Source of the DNA: Phyllobacterium trifolii
GTDB taxonomy: Bacteria; Pseudomonadota; Alphaproteobacteria; Rhizobiales; Rhizobiaceae
NCBI RefSeq assembly: GCF_014192095.1
Contig: NZ_JACHXN010000003.1
Coordinates: forward strand, 186,001-250,000
Length of the DNA: 64,000 nucleotides
Reading direction: 5' to 3'
Part shown: piece after piece, positions 9,999-19,787 of the stretch
Position numbering within the stretch: the first letter of the stretch is position 1
How the letters are laid out: each line of letters begins with the position of its first letter
Notes under the pieces: model-generated
The model's input: the letters and a program-made list of their open reading frames with translations, nothing else
What the model was told of the DNA's origin: nothing
Database searches by the model: none
Position numbers and translations under genes: made by a program

Positions 9999-10760
9999 AT
10001 GGCGAAAATTGTGCGCTCAACGTCGACAATCATCACTGCATTTGTTCTTTGCACTTCCGTCGTCACGGCAGCAGCCAAGGAACATCCCCACTTTGTAGAG
10101 CCCAAGCTTTTCATCACCAAAGGCGGCGATGCAACGCCGCAAGTCGCCTTGACGCTGGATGCCTGTGCCGGCCAGACGGATCAGCGCATTCTCAATGCGT
10201 TGGTTGAAAACCATATTCCAGCGACAATTTTTGTTACCGGCCGATGGCTCAAGCACAATGCCCCTGCAGTAGCGATCATGAAAGCGCATCCAGACCTGTT
10301 TGAACTGGAAAATCATGGGCTTAATCATATCCCAGCCATAGACAACCAGCCCAAGATGTTCGGCCTGAAGACGGCAGGATCTCTGCCTGCTATCCGCACG
10401 GAGATAGAAGGCGGTGCGAATGCGCTGATTGCAGCAACACTGGCGAAGCCGGCCTGGTATCGCGACGCAACGGCTCGCTACAGCGACGATGCGATAACAC
10501 TCGCCCATCAGATGGGGTATCGGGTGGCCGGTTATTCCCTGAACGCCGACATGGGTGCCTCGTTACTGGCTGGTCAGGTTGAAAAGCGCATCGCAGCTGC
10601 CAAGGATGGCGACGTGATCATCGCCCATGTCAACCAGCCGACACGAGTAGCAGGAGAGGGAGTCGTTAAAGGCATTCTCGCGCTCAAGCAAAAGGGCTAC
10701 CATTTTGTGCGCCTAGAGGACGTTCAGGAGAGCGAACAGCCTCTGCGACCAGGTGTCTAA
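9999..10760 (+). CDS. Secreted polysaccharide deacetylase family protein
   Basis: A 253-residue NodB-homology protein. The chosen ATG at 9999 gives a proper signal peptide (MAKIVRSTSTIITAFVLCTS, cut near TAAAKEH). The longer open frame upstream runs back into ppdK and is not plausible. The metal-binding aspartate region is TLDACAGQTD, and the zinc histidines lie in LENHGLNH. It would de-N-acetylate or otherwise modify a cell-envelope polysaccharide in the periplasm. It reads TLDA where the canonical motif is TFDD, so metal ligation or chemistry may differ from chitin-type deacetylases. It follows ppdK by 62 nt, separated by a stem-loop. Confidence 0.8.
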   Translation: MAKIVRSTSTIITAFVLCTSVVTAAAKEHPHFVEPKLFITKGGDATPQVALTLDACAGQTDQRILNALVENHIPATIFVTGRWLKHNAPAVAIMKAHPDLFELENHGLNHIPAIDNQPKMFGLKTAGSLPAIRTEIEGGANALIAATLAKPAWYRDATARYSDDAITLAHQMGYRVAGYSLNADMGASLLAGQVEKRIAAAKDGDVIIAHVNQPTRVAGEGVVKGILALKQKGYHFVRLEDVQESEQPLRPGV

Positions 10761-11117
10761 CCATCGTTGATATTTATACGACTATCGAAATATCTAGACT
10801 TTGGGATAATTGACAGGCTCGTCTGTATTGTGTTCGTTGCGGAACGCTCATTGAGCGACACCTTGGGAGGGGTTCATCCGCATGAAGATATAGAAATTCA
10901 TATGATTTTTGCGGATACATCCGCGCAGTTCATTTTTTAGCGAACCATTTTTAAAAAGACAGAACCACACCAGAGCTGGATCAAATATTTGATGCGCAAT
11001 TGTGCCGACACGGCCAACCGCGCAACGGTGCCGCACGTTCGGACATAGCTGCGCATCTCATTGATTTTCCGTCGAAATGTCTGGTTTTGCCTCACCTTGA
11101 TTTGAGGAGGAATTATC
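10761..11117. other. 357-nt gap with no recognised gene
   Basis: Relatively AT-rich intergenic DNA between the deacetylase and the GH31 lipoprotein. I see no gene and no convincing hairpin-plus-T-run. The last part holds the GAGGAGG ribosome site of the next gene. It probably contains that gene's promoter. Confidence 0.5.
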
Positions 11118-13727
11118 TTGAACCGCATTCAAATTTCTATTCTGAGCTTGCTGCTGTTGCCGGGTCTCGCCGGTTGCAACGATACGAAACCGGCATCGGA
11201 TACCAGCACGTTTGCCGGCTTGCCCGAGCACAAGGAAGAGCCCAGCGGGGAGGTCGGAACGACTGTCGAGCCCAAACCGCCGGTCGACGTCATATTGATA
11301 AAAGATGGTACCATCACACCAAGGCCGGGTGGCTTTGACGTGCAACTACAAAAGGATGTGCTTGAGGTGCGGGCCGCTGCGGCAAACGCTTTGCGCGTGC
11401 ATTTTCTTCCCGAAGGAAAGGCGTCAGCACCGACACAGGTGATTGATCACAACTTCAAGATGGATGCAACCTTCAAGCTCGAAGCTGGCTCCGATGACAA
11501 GACCATGCGGTTGAACGCGGATCAGTTCAGCGCATCCTGGGACGCGGCGACATCGCTGCTTACGATCAAGAATGCGGCAAATGAACAAGTCATGTCGATC
11601 AGCACCAATGATCTGAAGAAGGGTCAATTGATTGTAAGGCACGGGGAAGCGGACAGGCTTTATGGCATCGGGGGGAGTGGCAGGTATGAAGATTCCCGAG
11701 CAATTTACCGCAACTACGCAGAGGGCCTGAACACTGGCTCTCAGGGTCATGCCGGCGCGCCCTTTGTCTGGAGCACGGCCGGTTATGGCGTTCTGGTCGA
11801 TACGATGGGTTCGAGCACCAGAAAAATTGAACTGCGCCACGAAAATCTCATCCAGTTTCTCGATACGTCGAAGAAGGATGTCGATGCCTATTTGCTGGTC
11901 GGTCGCCCGGCGGAACTATTCGGTGCCGTGGCAAAAATCAGCGGACGCACGCCGCTTTTTCCAAAATGGTCGATGGGCCTTACCAACAGCCAGTGGGGCG
12001 CAGGTACGGACAACAAGTGGGGCCCTCTAAGAAAGGATGGCCAACTGCAAGGTATGACCGAGGAGAAGTTTCGCAGCATTATCAAACAATATCGTGAATA
12101 TAGTATTCCGATCGACGCCTTCACCTTTGACCTCGACTGGATGTTCTGGGGTGGCACGACCAGTAGCGAGATAAAAATTCCTGACTCCCAGTTCCAGTGG
12201 AACACAGAACGGTTTCCGGGCATGAAAGCTGACGCTCCCAAGAGTGCAGACCAGAATTTGCGGATGTTTGCGGAAGAAAACGGCATCAAACTGACCACTA
12301 TCCTGAAGCCGCGCATTCCTTTCTATTCGGCGGAAGGCAGGGTTGCCGAAAGCAAAGGTTACTGGATGCCGAATACAGAGGTAAAGCAGGATTTTTTCAC
12401 CCCTGCCGGGATGCGGCACGTGGATTTTTCCAGACCTGAAGTTCGCAAATGGTATTGGGAAAAGGTCAAAGGTGCATTCGATACGGGCATTCAAGGCTGG
12501 TGGAACGACGAGGCAGATTCCAGCGATGCTACCGACGACGGCAACGAGACCGAGGGCACGGATATGCAGCGCACGGTCTATGAAGGGCAGCGCGCCGCCT
12601 CGAACCAGCGCGTCTGGTCGATCAACCGCAATTTCTATCTGGGGGCACAGCGTTACGCCTACACGCTCTGGTCCGGTGATATAGATAATGGATTTGACAG
12701 CATGAAAATCCAGCGGCACAGGATGTTGAGCGCTATCAATGCCGGAGCCACGCAATGGACCATGGATGCGGGTGGTTTTCATAACGGAAAGGGGACCAAA
12801 GATGGTGGCACCGGCAATGAGGATTATGCGCGCTGGGTACAATTTGCGATTTTCACGCCGATCTTCCGGCTTCACGGCGAAAATGGGGTCGAGCGTCAAC
12901 CTTGGTTTTATAAGCCGGACGATCAAACCGTAGATAAAATGGCAGCGGTGGAAGCCATCAAGCTGCGTTATAGGTTGATACCCTATATTTACAGCTATGA
13001 ACATCAGCGCAAAAAGACCGGCGTCGGCATTGTCCGTCCATTGCTGTTCGACTGGCCTGAAGACGAGATTGTCAGCAACAATGTCGACAGCTGGTTGTTC
13101 GGCGATTGGCTACTGGCATCTCCGGTGGTGGAGAAAGATCAGAAAAACAAGGAAATATATCTGCCTGCCGGCAATTGGATCGAGTGGAACGCGGGAAACC
13201 CACAGACAGGCGGCCGAACGATGAATTTCGGCACGGGAAAATGGGAGAGCAATTTCCCGCTCTTCATTCGCCAGGGTGCGATTATTCCGATGATGCACGA
13301 AGACGTGCAATATGTGGGAGAAAAGCTGCTCAAAGAACTGGATGTGGAAGTGTTCCCGGACACCAAGCGTACGTCGTTCGAGTATTATGATGATGACGGC
13401 AAAACCTATGATTACGAAAAGGGTGTATATTTCCTGCAGAACTTGTCCGTGCAACGGACTGGCAAAACGGTTCTATTCGAAACGGCTGCGCCAGAGGGTG
13501 GTTTTAAGCCGGAGCTCGAATATTATACTGTAAAAATTCATGGCCCTTTTGCCACGAGTGTCGAGTCGAATGGCGCGAAACTCAAGCAGGTTCCGAACCT
13601 CACCGATCTAAACACCGCCGGCGAAGGCTGGTATTCTGGCAAAGATGCAGACCATGGTAATATAGACGTGACCTACGTCCGGATAAGAGCCCAGGAAAAG
13701 CAAAGCGTTAAGCTGACCACCCAGTGA
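11118..13727 (+). CDS. Glycoside hydrolase family 31 lipoprotein
   Basis: An 869-residue alpha-glucosidase/alpha-xylosidase-type enzyme anchored as a lipoprotein. The signal ends in lipobox LAGC with Cys20. The (beta/alpha)8 barrel contains DAFTFDLDWMFWGG, the nucleophile region GWWNDEADSS (D464) and the acid/base region LWSGDIDNG (D521). C-terminal beta domains follow (FEYYDDDGKTYDYE). The start is TTG, supported by GAGGAGG 7 nt upstream and by the signal peptide beginning right there. It should hydrolyse alpha-linked oligosaccharides at the periplasmic or outer surface. No sugar transporter is adjacent, so the substrate is unknown. Confidence 0.88.
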   Translation: MNRIQISILSLLLLPGLAGCNDTKPASDTSTFAGLPEHKEEPSGEVGTTVEPKPPVDVILIKDGTITPRPGGFDVQLQKDVLEVRAAAANALRVHFLPEGKASAPTQVIDHNFKMDATFKLEAGSDDKTMRLNADQFSASWDAATSLLTIKNAANEQVMSISTNDLKKGQLIVRHGEADRLYGIGGSGRYEDSRAIYRNYAEGLNTGSQGHAGAPFVWSTAGYGVLVDTMGSSTRKIELRHENLIQFLDTSKKDVDAYLLVGRPAELFGAVAKISGRTPLFPKWSMGLTNSQWGAGTDNKWGPLRKDGQLQGMTEEKFRSIIKQYREYSIPIDAFTFDLDWMFWGGTTSSEIKIPDSQFQWNTERFPGMKADAPKSADQNLRMFAEENGIKLTTILKPRIPFYSAEGRVAESKGYWMPNTEVKQDFFTPAGMRHVDFSRPEVRKWYWEKVKGAFDTGIQGWWNDEADSSDATDDGNETEGTDMQRTVYEGQRAASNQRVWSINRNFYLGAQRYAYTLWSGDIDNGFDSMKIQRHRMLSAINAGATQWTMDAGGFHNGKGTKDGGTGNEDYARWVQFAIFTPIFRLHGENGVERQPWFYKPDDQTVDKMAAVEAIKLRYRLIPYIYSYEHQRKKTGVGIVRPLLFDWPEDEIVSNNVDSWLFGDWLLASPVVEKDQKNKEIYLPAGNWIEWNAGNPQTGGRTMNFGTGKWESNFPLFIRQGAIIPMMHEDVQYVGEKLLKELDVEVFPDTKRTSFEYYDDDGKTYDYEKGVYFLQNLSVQRTGKTVLFETAAPEGGFKPELEYYTVKIHGPFATSVESNGAKLKQVPNLTDLNTAGEGWYSGKDADHGNIDVTYVRIRAQEKQSVKLTTQ

Positions 13728-13734
13728 TAAAATC

Positions 13735-13766
13735 ATGAAGGGGCAGTATCTGGCTGCCCCTTTCAT
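13735..13766. terminator. Bidirectional terminator between GH31 and aminotransferase genes
   Basis: ATGAAGGGGCAG pairs with CTGCCCCTTTCAT (12 bp, one bulged T) around a 7-nt loop. It lies between two convergent genes, 7 nt after one stop and 18 nt from the other, so it can serve both strands. Confidence 0.75.
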
Positions 13767-13784
13767 GTCTTGGCCAATGGAATA

Positions 13785-15179
13785 TTACACCATCCGCAGC
13801 CCGTTCTTCGACACGTAAGCCTCGGTGTCGGCCAACGCCAATTCGAAGCGATTGAAGAGTTCGCCCAGTTCATCCTCGGTGATGATCATCGGCGGGCAGA
13901 AGGCGATCGTGTCGCCAAGCGCGCGAAGTATGGCGCCATGTCCTTCCAGGAACTTCGCAAGATTTGAACCAACGCCGTGCGCCGGATCGAAGGAGCGTTT
14001 CGTGGCCTTGTTAGCAACCATCTCTACCGCGCCAACAAGTCCGCAGGAACGAACCTCGCCCACGAGAGGATGATCTTTGATTTTGGCAAGGCGGGCTTCA
14101 AAGGTAGGGGTCAAGCCGCGAACATACTCGACAATATTCCGGCGCTGGTAAATTTCGATTGCCTTCACGCCGAGCGCGCACCCGACCGGATGACCGCCAT
14201 AGGTGAAGCCATGGCCGAAACTGCCGAGCTGGGCGCTGTGGTCGACATAGGCCTGGTAGACGTCCTCGGGGACGAGCACCGCACCGAGCGGCGCATAGGC
14301 CGCTGTCAGCTGTTTGGCGGCTGAAATCGTTGTCGGCGTCATGCCGACGCTCTGGCTCCCCCACCAGTTGCCGGTACGGCCGAAACCGTTGATGACTTCG
14401 TCGGCGATGATGAGAATATCATGCTCGCGCAAGATCGGTTCGATGGCGGCGAAATAGCCGGACGGCGGAACGATGACGCCGCCAGCGCCCATGACCGGTT
14501 CGGCGATAAAGGCGGCAATCGTTTCCGGTCCTTCGCGTTCAATCATATCTTTCAAGGACTTGGCAAGACGAGCCACAAACTCGGCCTCGCTTTCGCCCTC
14601 GAGGCTGAAACGGTAATGATGCGGGCAATCCGTATGCAGCACGCGGTCCACGGGTAAGTCCCAACCCTTGTGGTTCCCGGGCAGCCCGGTCAAAGATGCG
14701 GCCATGACCGTGACGCCATGATAGGCCTTGACGCGGGAGATGATCTTCTTCTTTTCCGGCCGGCCAAGGGAATTGTTATAGTACCATGCAAGCTTGACCT
14801 GTGTGTCGTTTGCCTCGGAACCGGACGATGTATAGAACACCTTCGAGATTGGTACAGGCGCGATTTCCTTAAGCTTTTCAGCAAGTTCAATAGCAGGCTC
14901 CATACCCTTGCCACCGAAAAGATGGTAGTAGGGCAGGGTGCGCATCTGCTCATTGGCAGCCTCGATCATCTCTTCGTCGCCGAAGCCGAGACCCGCACAC
15001 CACAGGCCCGACATGCCCTCGATATATGCCTTGCCTTGTGTATCGTAGAGATAGACGCCTTTGCCATGCCCCATGACCAGAGGCCCGGTTTCTGCAAGCT
15101 TGTGGAGGGGAGTATAGGGGTGCAAAACCGCGTTGATATCGCGCTGCTGGACATTGGTAAGGGGATGGCCATTCGCCAT
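13785..15179 (-). CDS. Class III PLP-dependent aminotransferase
   Basis: A 464-residue fold-type I aminotransferase of the omega-amino acid:pyruvate / aspartate-aminotransferase-family group. Start ATG at 15179 has GGAG close upstream, and the protein then begins MANGHPLTNVQQRD. Family blocks seen are GMSGLWCAGLGFGDE near the N-terminus, YTSSGSEANDTQVKLAWYY, the PLP aspartate block LIIADEVINGFGRTG, and the Schiff-base lysine in SAAKQLTAAYAPLGA (K289). It probably transfers an amino group from a diamine, beta-alanine or similar amine to pyruvate. The exact amine cannot be deduced. It is convergent with the GH31 gene and transcribed alone. Confidence 0.9.
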   Translation of the reverse strand: MANGHPLTNVQQRDINAVLHPYTPLHKLAETGPLVMGHGKGVYLYDTQGKAYIEGMSGLWCAGLGFGDEEMIEAANEQMRTLPYYHLFGGKGMEPAIELAEKLKEIAPVPISKVFYTSSGSEANDTQVKLAWYYNNSLGRPEKKKIISRVKAYHGVTVMAASLTGLPGNHKGWDLPVDRVLHTDCPHHYRFSLEGESEAEFVARLAKSLKDMIEREGPETIAAFIAEPVMGAGGVIVPPSGYFAAIEPILREHDILIIADEVINGFGRTGNWWGSQSVGMTPTTISAAKQLTAAYAPLGAVLVPEDVYQAYVDHSAQLGSFGHGFTYGGHPVGCALGVKAIEIYQRRNIVEYVRGLTPTFEARLAKIKDHPLVGEVRSCGLVGAVEMVANKATKRSFDPAHGVGSNLAKFLEGHGAILRALGDTIAFCPPMIITEDELGELFNRFELALADTEAYVSKNGLRMV

Positions 15180-15402
15180 TGGGTAACTCCGGTTTTGAAA
15201 GATTTGCGACCTTAGCCAGACTCGGTTGAAAGTGCAAAGTGCTGCGCCAAGAACGCTCTTTGCAACCTTGCTAACCAAAATTTCAACTCAGGGTGCAAAA
15301 AAGCATTCCGGAATCGACTATTCATGCATAAGAATCGCCAGGTCTTGTGCCATTTTCGCGTATTGTTGCGCAAAAACCTTGCCGGAATAGGCGAGCGCCG
15401 CT

Positions 15403-15765
15403 CTAAGTCCGAAAACGTTTGAGGAGAGCGGCAAATTCCATCCCGAGTTTGCTCTGCGGTGCGGTCTCGGGCTGATCCGTGGTCACGGTCAAACTTGTTC
15501 CGTCGTTGCCGAGCATCACGAACACGGTCTGATCGGTCGTACCGTCCGACACGGAGATGGCGGCGATCCGCTGCTGATCGCTGTTTTCCGGTGCTCTGAT
15601 ATTGAAGATCACTTCGCCGCCGACGAGATCTGCGGCTTTGCGCAACGCGCCCTCAAAACCGTCCGCGACAATATCCTGGGCACCGAGCGCAAGCTCGATT
15701 TCCACAACCTCAAGCGAAACCGCTTTGCCAGCCTCAGGCATATTGTCCGGCCTCGTTATCTTCAT
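15403..15765 (-). CDS. Small conserved-looking hypothetical protein
   Basis: A 120-residue acidic soluble protein with no signal peptide or membrane segment. I do not recognise a domain. It has an alternating strand pattern (AISVSDGTTDQTVFVMLGND) and a C-terminal amphipathic helix. The first ATG (15765) lacks a ribosome site. An internal ATG at 15741 (protein starting MPEAGKAV) has GAGG 8 nt upstream and may be the true start. It stands alone between the aminotransferase gene and the phospholipase C cassette. It could be a real orphan gene or, less likely, a non-coding open frame. Confidence 0.5.
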   Translation of the reverse strand: MKITRPDNMPEAGKAVSLEVVEIELALGAQDIVADGFEGALRKAADLVGGEVIFNIRAPENSDQQRIAAISVSDGTTDQTVFVMLGNDGTSLTVTTDQPETAPQSKLGMEFAALLKRFRT

Positions 15766-15903
15766 GCTTGAAATGCGGTTTGCATTCCGCCCTCTGTTTT
15801 CCCGAAACGATTGTCCAAATCAGGACGGTGATCATGTCAGTACTGTGACACCCAATCCACTCATAAAGTGTAAACGGCTTAAATGCAGGTGGACGACCCG
15901 AAA

Positions 15904-15921
15904 ATGTCATCGAAGTTTCAT
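15904..15921 (+). promoter_or_regulatory. Candidate PhoB box upstream of the phospholipase C cassette
   Basis: ATGTCAT-cgaa-GTTTCAT matches the direct-repeat PhoB consensus CTGTCAT-N4-CTGTCAT at 11 of 14 positions. It lies 110 nt upstream of the first phospholipase C start, within a 266-nt gap. Phosphate-starvation control would suit secreted phospholipases. The match is by eye only. Confidence 0.4.
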
Positions 15922-16031
15922 GCAATCCCGATATGGGAATGCGACATCTGATATGCCGACAGTACGGCGGAAATGATTTTTATCTAAATTAATTAATAAA
16001 ATCAATTGTTTAAGTTAAGGACAAGATTTCA

Positions 16032-19000
16032 ATGGAACGTCGCGATTTTATCAAGATGCTGGGTCTTGCCGGCACCAGCGCTACTGCGTATGCCGCCTGC
16101 TCATCCTATATGCGTGAGGCACTGGCGCAATCCACCAGCATCAATGAATTGCTGACCACTGCAGCGCATTGTCAAAGCGGCTCGCTCAAGGACGTTGAAC
16201 ACGTCATTCTCCTGATGCAGGAGAACCGCTCCTTCGATCATTATTACGGGACTTTGCGCGGCGTGCGCGGCTTCGGCGATCCGCGGCCCTTGCGGCTCAA
16301 GAGTGGTGTATCGGTGTTCAACCAGCCAAGAGCACCGCTCCTTTCGTCATTCAGCTATTCGTTCAACAACGTTAGCTGGGATATGATCGAAGCTTTCGTC
16401 GCACCATTCGAGCCGGCACAGCTCAAGCGGCTCCTCAAGGAGCAGATTGATACGATGTTCCCGACGGCGGCGCCGACGGTGACACCGTTGATCGATACCA
16501 TGCCCGATAATTTTATCCTGCGTGTGCTGCGCAGCGACTGGGACAGCCTCCTGCCGCCGGAGATGGCCGGCAAGACCATTCCGGAGTTACTGGAGAAACT
16601 AAAAGACGGCCTCGTGGTTTTGAAGCCTGAGGATATCGATTCGACGTTTGCCGATATAGTGAAGAACGGAGTTATGTCCCTATTCGACAACAAGGAGGTG
16701 CTGGATCTGATCGGAAAGGCCCTGCCAGAGGGCGGTTTCCTCAAGCCCGATATGATCAAAGGGATGATGGAAGGGATGCCGGCGCAACAGGTTGTTGCAA
16801 TCCTTGTGGGTCTTGTTGCCTCTCTTATCAAGATCGATGAATTGAAGGCCTCCTGGCCGAGTGCAGTTGCGATCTTGCCTTCGCTTGGCAAGGGCCTGCC
16901 AAACCTGGTGGAACTTTTCTATTGGTTGCAGGGACTGTCGAAGCAGTTCGCGGCGTCACCGGCCGTTGGCATGGTGCCGCAGAACCCCGCACTCCTCCTT
17001 TCCCTGCTGCCTGCCGACATTACCAAGTATATTCCCGAGGACATCAAGGCCCAGTATCCGAAGCTTGTTGCCTCGCTAAAGGCGAGGGTCACATCAAACC
17101 GTTCCAGGTACAACGCGGTACCGATTCAGCCGGCGAATATAAATCATTCGGGCTGCCGCATACCTATGACGATCAGCGTGATGCCATCAATCGCGGCTGG
17201 AATGATCAATGGATGCTGACAAAAGGCGAGGAGGCGATGGCGCATCTCGATGTAGCCAAGGACCTTTCATTCTACCACAAGCTTGTGGACGCCTTCACCA
17301 TTTGCGACGAATATCATTGTTCTTCCCATACGGGGACGGACTCCAATCGCGCCCATTTTTATTCGGGCACGGCAAATGGCTGGACCAACAATTTGTTTTT
17401 CAGCGGCGGCAAAACCGTGCCCGACTGGAAAACCTATCCGGAGACGTTGCAGAACCTGGGTGTAAGCTGGAAATGCTATCAGGATGGCCTGGGAGAAGAC
17501 TTATTTCTTGGCAATTTCGGCGACAATCTGCTGGAGGATTTCAAGCAATATAAAGTTGCCGGCAGTGAAATCGCCAAGCATGCGCTGATCGTCAACACGA
17601 TATTGCGCACTGATGCCGACGTCCCCTCACAACTGGAAAAGGATATCGCTGAGGGTACGCTGCCCGCCGTTTCCTGGATCGCCGCGCCCCAAGCCTTCTG
17701 TGAACATCCAAGCGGTATCTCGCCGCATTTCGGCGAATATTACGTTAACCAGATATTGAAAGCTCTCGCGGCCAATCCGGAAGTGTGGAAGAAGACCGTC
17801 TTCATCATCAATTACGATGAAAATGACGGTTTCTTCGATCATGTGCCGCCGCCTTTGCCGCCGCTGCCTTCGGTACACGACGTTGGCAAGGTCTCCGATG
17901 GCATCGAGATTTCAGCGAACGGCTTCAATGCAGAACATGCGACGAAACTGGCGCAGGACCTTGTCACAGCAGAGTATGCACGCTATCCGGCCGAGCCCAG
18001 GGATCAATTGACCATGGGTCTTGGCTGCCGTGTGCCTTGCCTTATCATATCACCATGGACCGTCGGCGGGCGTGTCTGCTCCGAACTCTTCGACCATACC
18101 TCGACATTGCGCTTCCTCGACACGTGGCTTGCGGCCACGGGAAAGCAACCGTCCGGCTCGACGTTCGAGAACATCTCATCCTGGCGCAGAGCCATTTGCG
18201 GCGACATGACGAGCGCCTTCGATTTTACACGCAGGCTCGACACTGTCGCCAGCCAGGGCAAGACCAGGATCGATGCGGCGGTTGCGGCGGCAAAGTCTAT
18301 TCCGGCTTACCGGACCAAGGCCGATCAAGCCGCGCTGATAAAGGCTCTGCCAAAGTATGAGGGCAAGGAAACCGATATCGCCGCTGACCTGGCCAAGGAA
18401 ACACGGCTGAAGCAGGACCGCACGCAGGTAGAACTCTTGCCGCTTGGTTATGATTTCAATGTGTTTGGTTCTGTCGTCGAAAAAGCTGGCAAACCCGACA
18501 GGCTGCAACTGACCTTCAAGAACAGGGGCAGCATTGGCGTTGCGCTCAACGTCTATTCCTATCATGCCTATGACAAGGATCGAGGCGCCTGGTTTTATGC
18601 CTTGACGAAGGCGGGCAAGGACGGCAAGCCAGTGGAAGTCGTTGACGCATATAGCCTTGGCGATCGCGGCGGCAAATATGAATTCGCCGTGCATGCACCG
18701 AATGGCTATCTGAGTGAGTTCCGGGGCGACACGAACCGGACGGAGCAGCGGCTTCCGGAGGTGATCGATATACGCTCGACTGACGGCGGCGAGACCGTCG
18801 AGTTCGTGTTCGACAAGTGGCCGACAGCCAATGGCAGCATAAAGGCAGTCTCTGCCTATACCGGGCAGATAACTTATTTAAGTAGCGGCGCAATCAAACT
18901 TGCTTTGCCAGCCAAGAATGGTTGGTACGATGTCTCTTTTATCGACAGCGACAACGCTATCGTGGCGTCAGCGGAAACGACCACCGGCTATCTTCGCCGC

Positions 19001-19102
19001 TATGCCGGACATCTTGAAAACGGCAGGATCAGCAAGACTGATCCTGCCATAGGCATTCCATACGATGTGACAAAACGGATTTACGATTGGGCGGGCGCTT
19101 AG
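16032..19102 (+). pseudogene. Tat-exported phospholipase C family protein, frameshifted and with a large insertion
   Basis: Two overlapping frames make one phosphoesterase-family phospholipase C. The N-terminal part starts with the twin-arginine signal ERRDFIKMLGLAGTSATAYA and has MQENRSFDHYYGTLRGVRGF. The second frame resumes at GHIKPFQVQRGTDSAG and runs through the catalytic and C-terminal domains to 19102. The break is at about 17082-17086, where one extra base restores a smooth reading (K-A-E-G-H-I-K-P-F). It is therefore a 1-nt deletion or a sequencing error. Repaired, the protein would be about 1023 residues, against 758 for the intact paralogue at 19788. The excess is a ~245-residue helical, proline-punctuated insertion after PRPLRL. 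It stands first in a PLC - lipoprotein - PLC cassette. Confidence 0.8.
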
Positions 19103-19180
19103 CCTGAAATCCGGCTATGCGGTAACATATTCAAATATTGATCTTTTAACGTTCAAAAATTTTACTTTGGAGTATTCATT

Positions 19181-19705
19181 TTGAAAAAGAATTTATTGTT
19201 GGCATTTCCGTTGATCCTGCTTTCCGCATGTAATGGATCGGATTCGAATTCGGACAAGGTTGCCAAATCGACTTTCGATGCGGTGACGGCAGAGCTTGAA
19301 CAGGCAAACAAAGCCAAAGACGAACTGACCAAGAAAAATCAGGAACTTGCTGGGCAACTCAGTACCGCTAACGTGACCATTGCCGGACTTACCAGCGAAC
19401 GCGATGCCAGTTTGAAGAAAATTGCGGATCTGAACAGCAGCATCGAAGCTGAAAAGCAAAATTATCTGACTTTGAAGACAGACTATGATGCGCTGCAGAT
19501 ATAACACCAGAATGCGCTAAGCACCGGCAAGATCGGACCTGACGGCAAGACCGGGTTTGAAGGCGAACTCAAGGACAAGGCGGATGCACTGAAAATTTCC
19601 GAGGACAATCTGATCAAGATGACATCGGAGCGCGACGCTGCAATCTTCGATCGTGAGCGGTTAAACGCGGCGCTGGCAAAGCTCGTCGAAAAAGTCTGCC
19701 AATAA
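19181..19705 (+). pseudogene. Coiled-coil lipoprotein gene interrupted by an in-frame TAA
   Basis: TTG start with GGAG 8 nt upstream. The signal peptide ends in lipobox LSAC, then comes a Lys/Glu/Ala-rich coiled coil (residues about 30-107). Translation would stop at TAA 19502-19504, but the same frame continues for 66 sense codons of the same coiled-coil character (for example LKDKADALKISEDNL and TSERDAAIFDRERLNAA) to a TAA at 19703. The internal stop sits between CAG-ATA and CAC-CAG, so a CAA-to-TAA transition is the simplest origin. The truncated 107-residue lipoprotein might still be made and anchored in a membrane. The gene lies between the two phospholipase C copies and is probably co-transcribed with them. 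Confidence 0.65.
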
Positions 19706-19787
19706 CAGTTGGCGCAGGGTCAGGCGGCGCTTGTTTGACCCCTTTCACTCCCAACATCCTTTGTTCAAAAAATTTCAGGTAACCACT

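Noticed and set aside
17070-17095. Programmed ribosomal frameshift in the first phospholipase C
   Set aside because: No slippery heptamer or downstream pseudoknot is evident; a single missing base fully explains the break.
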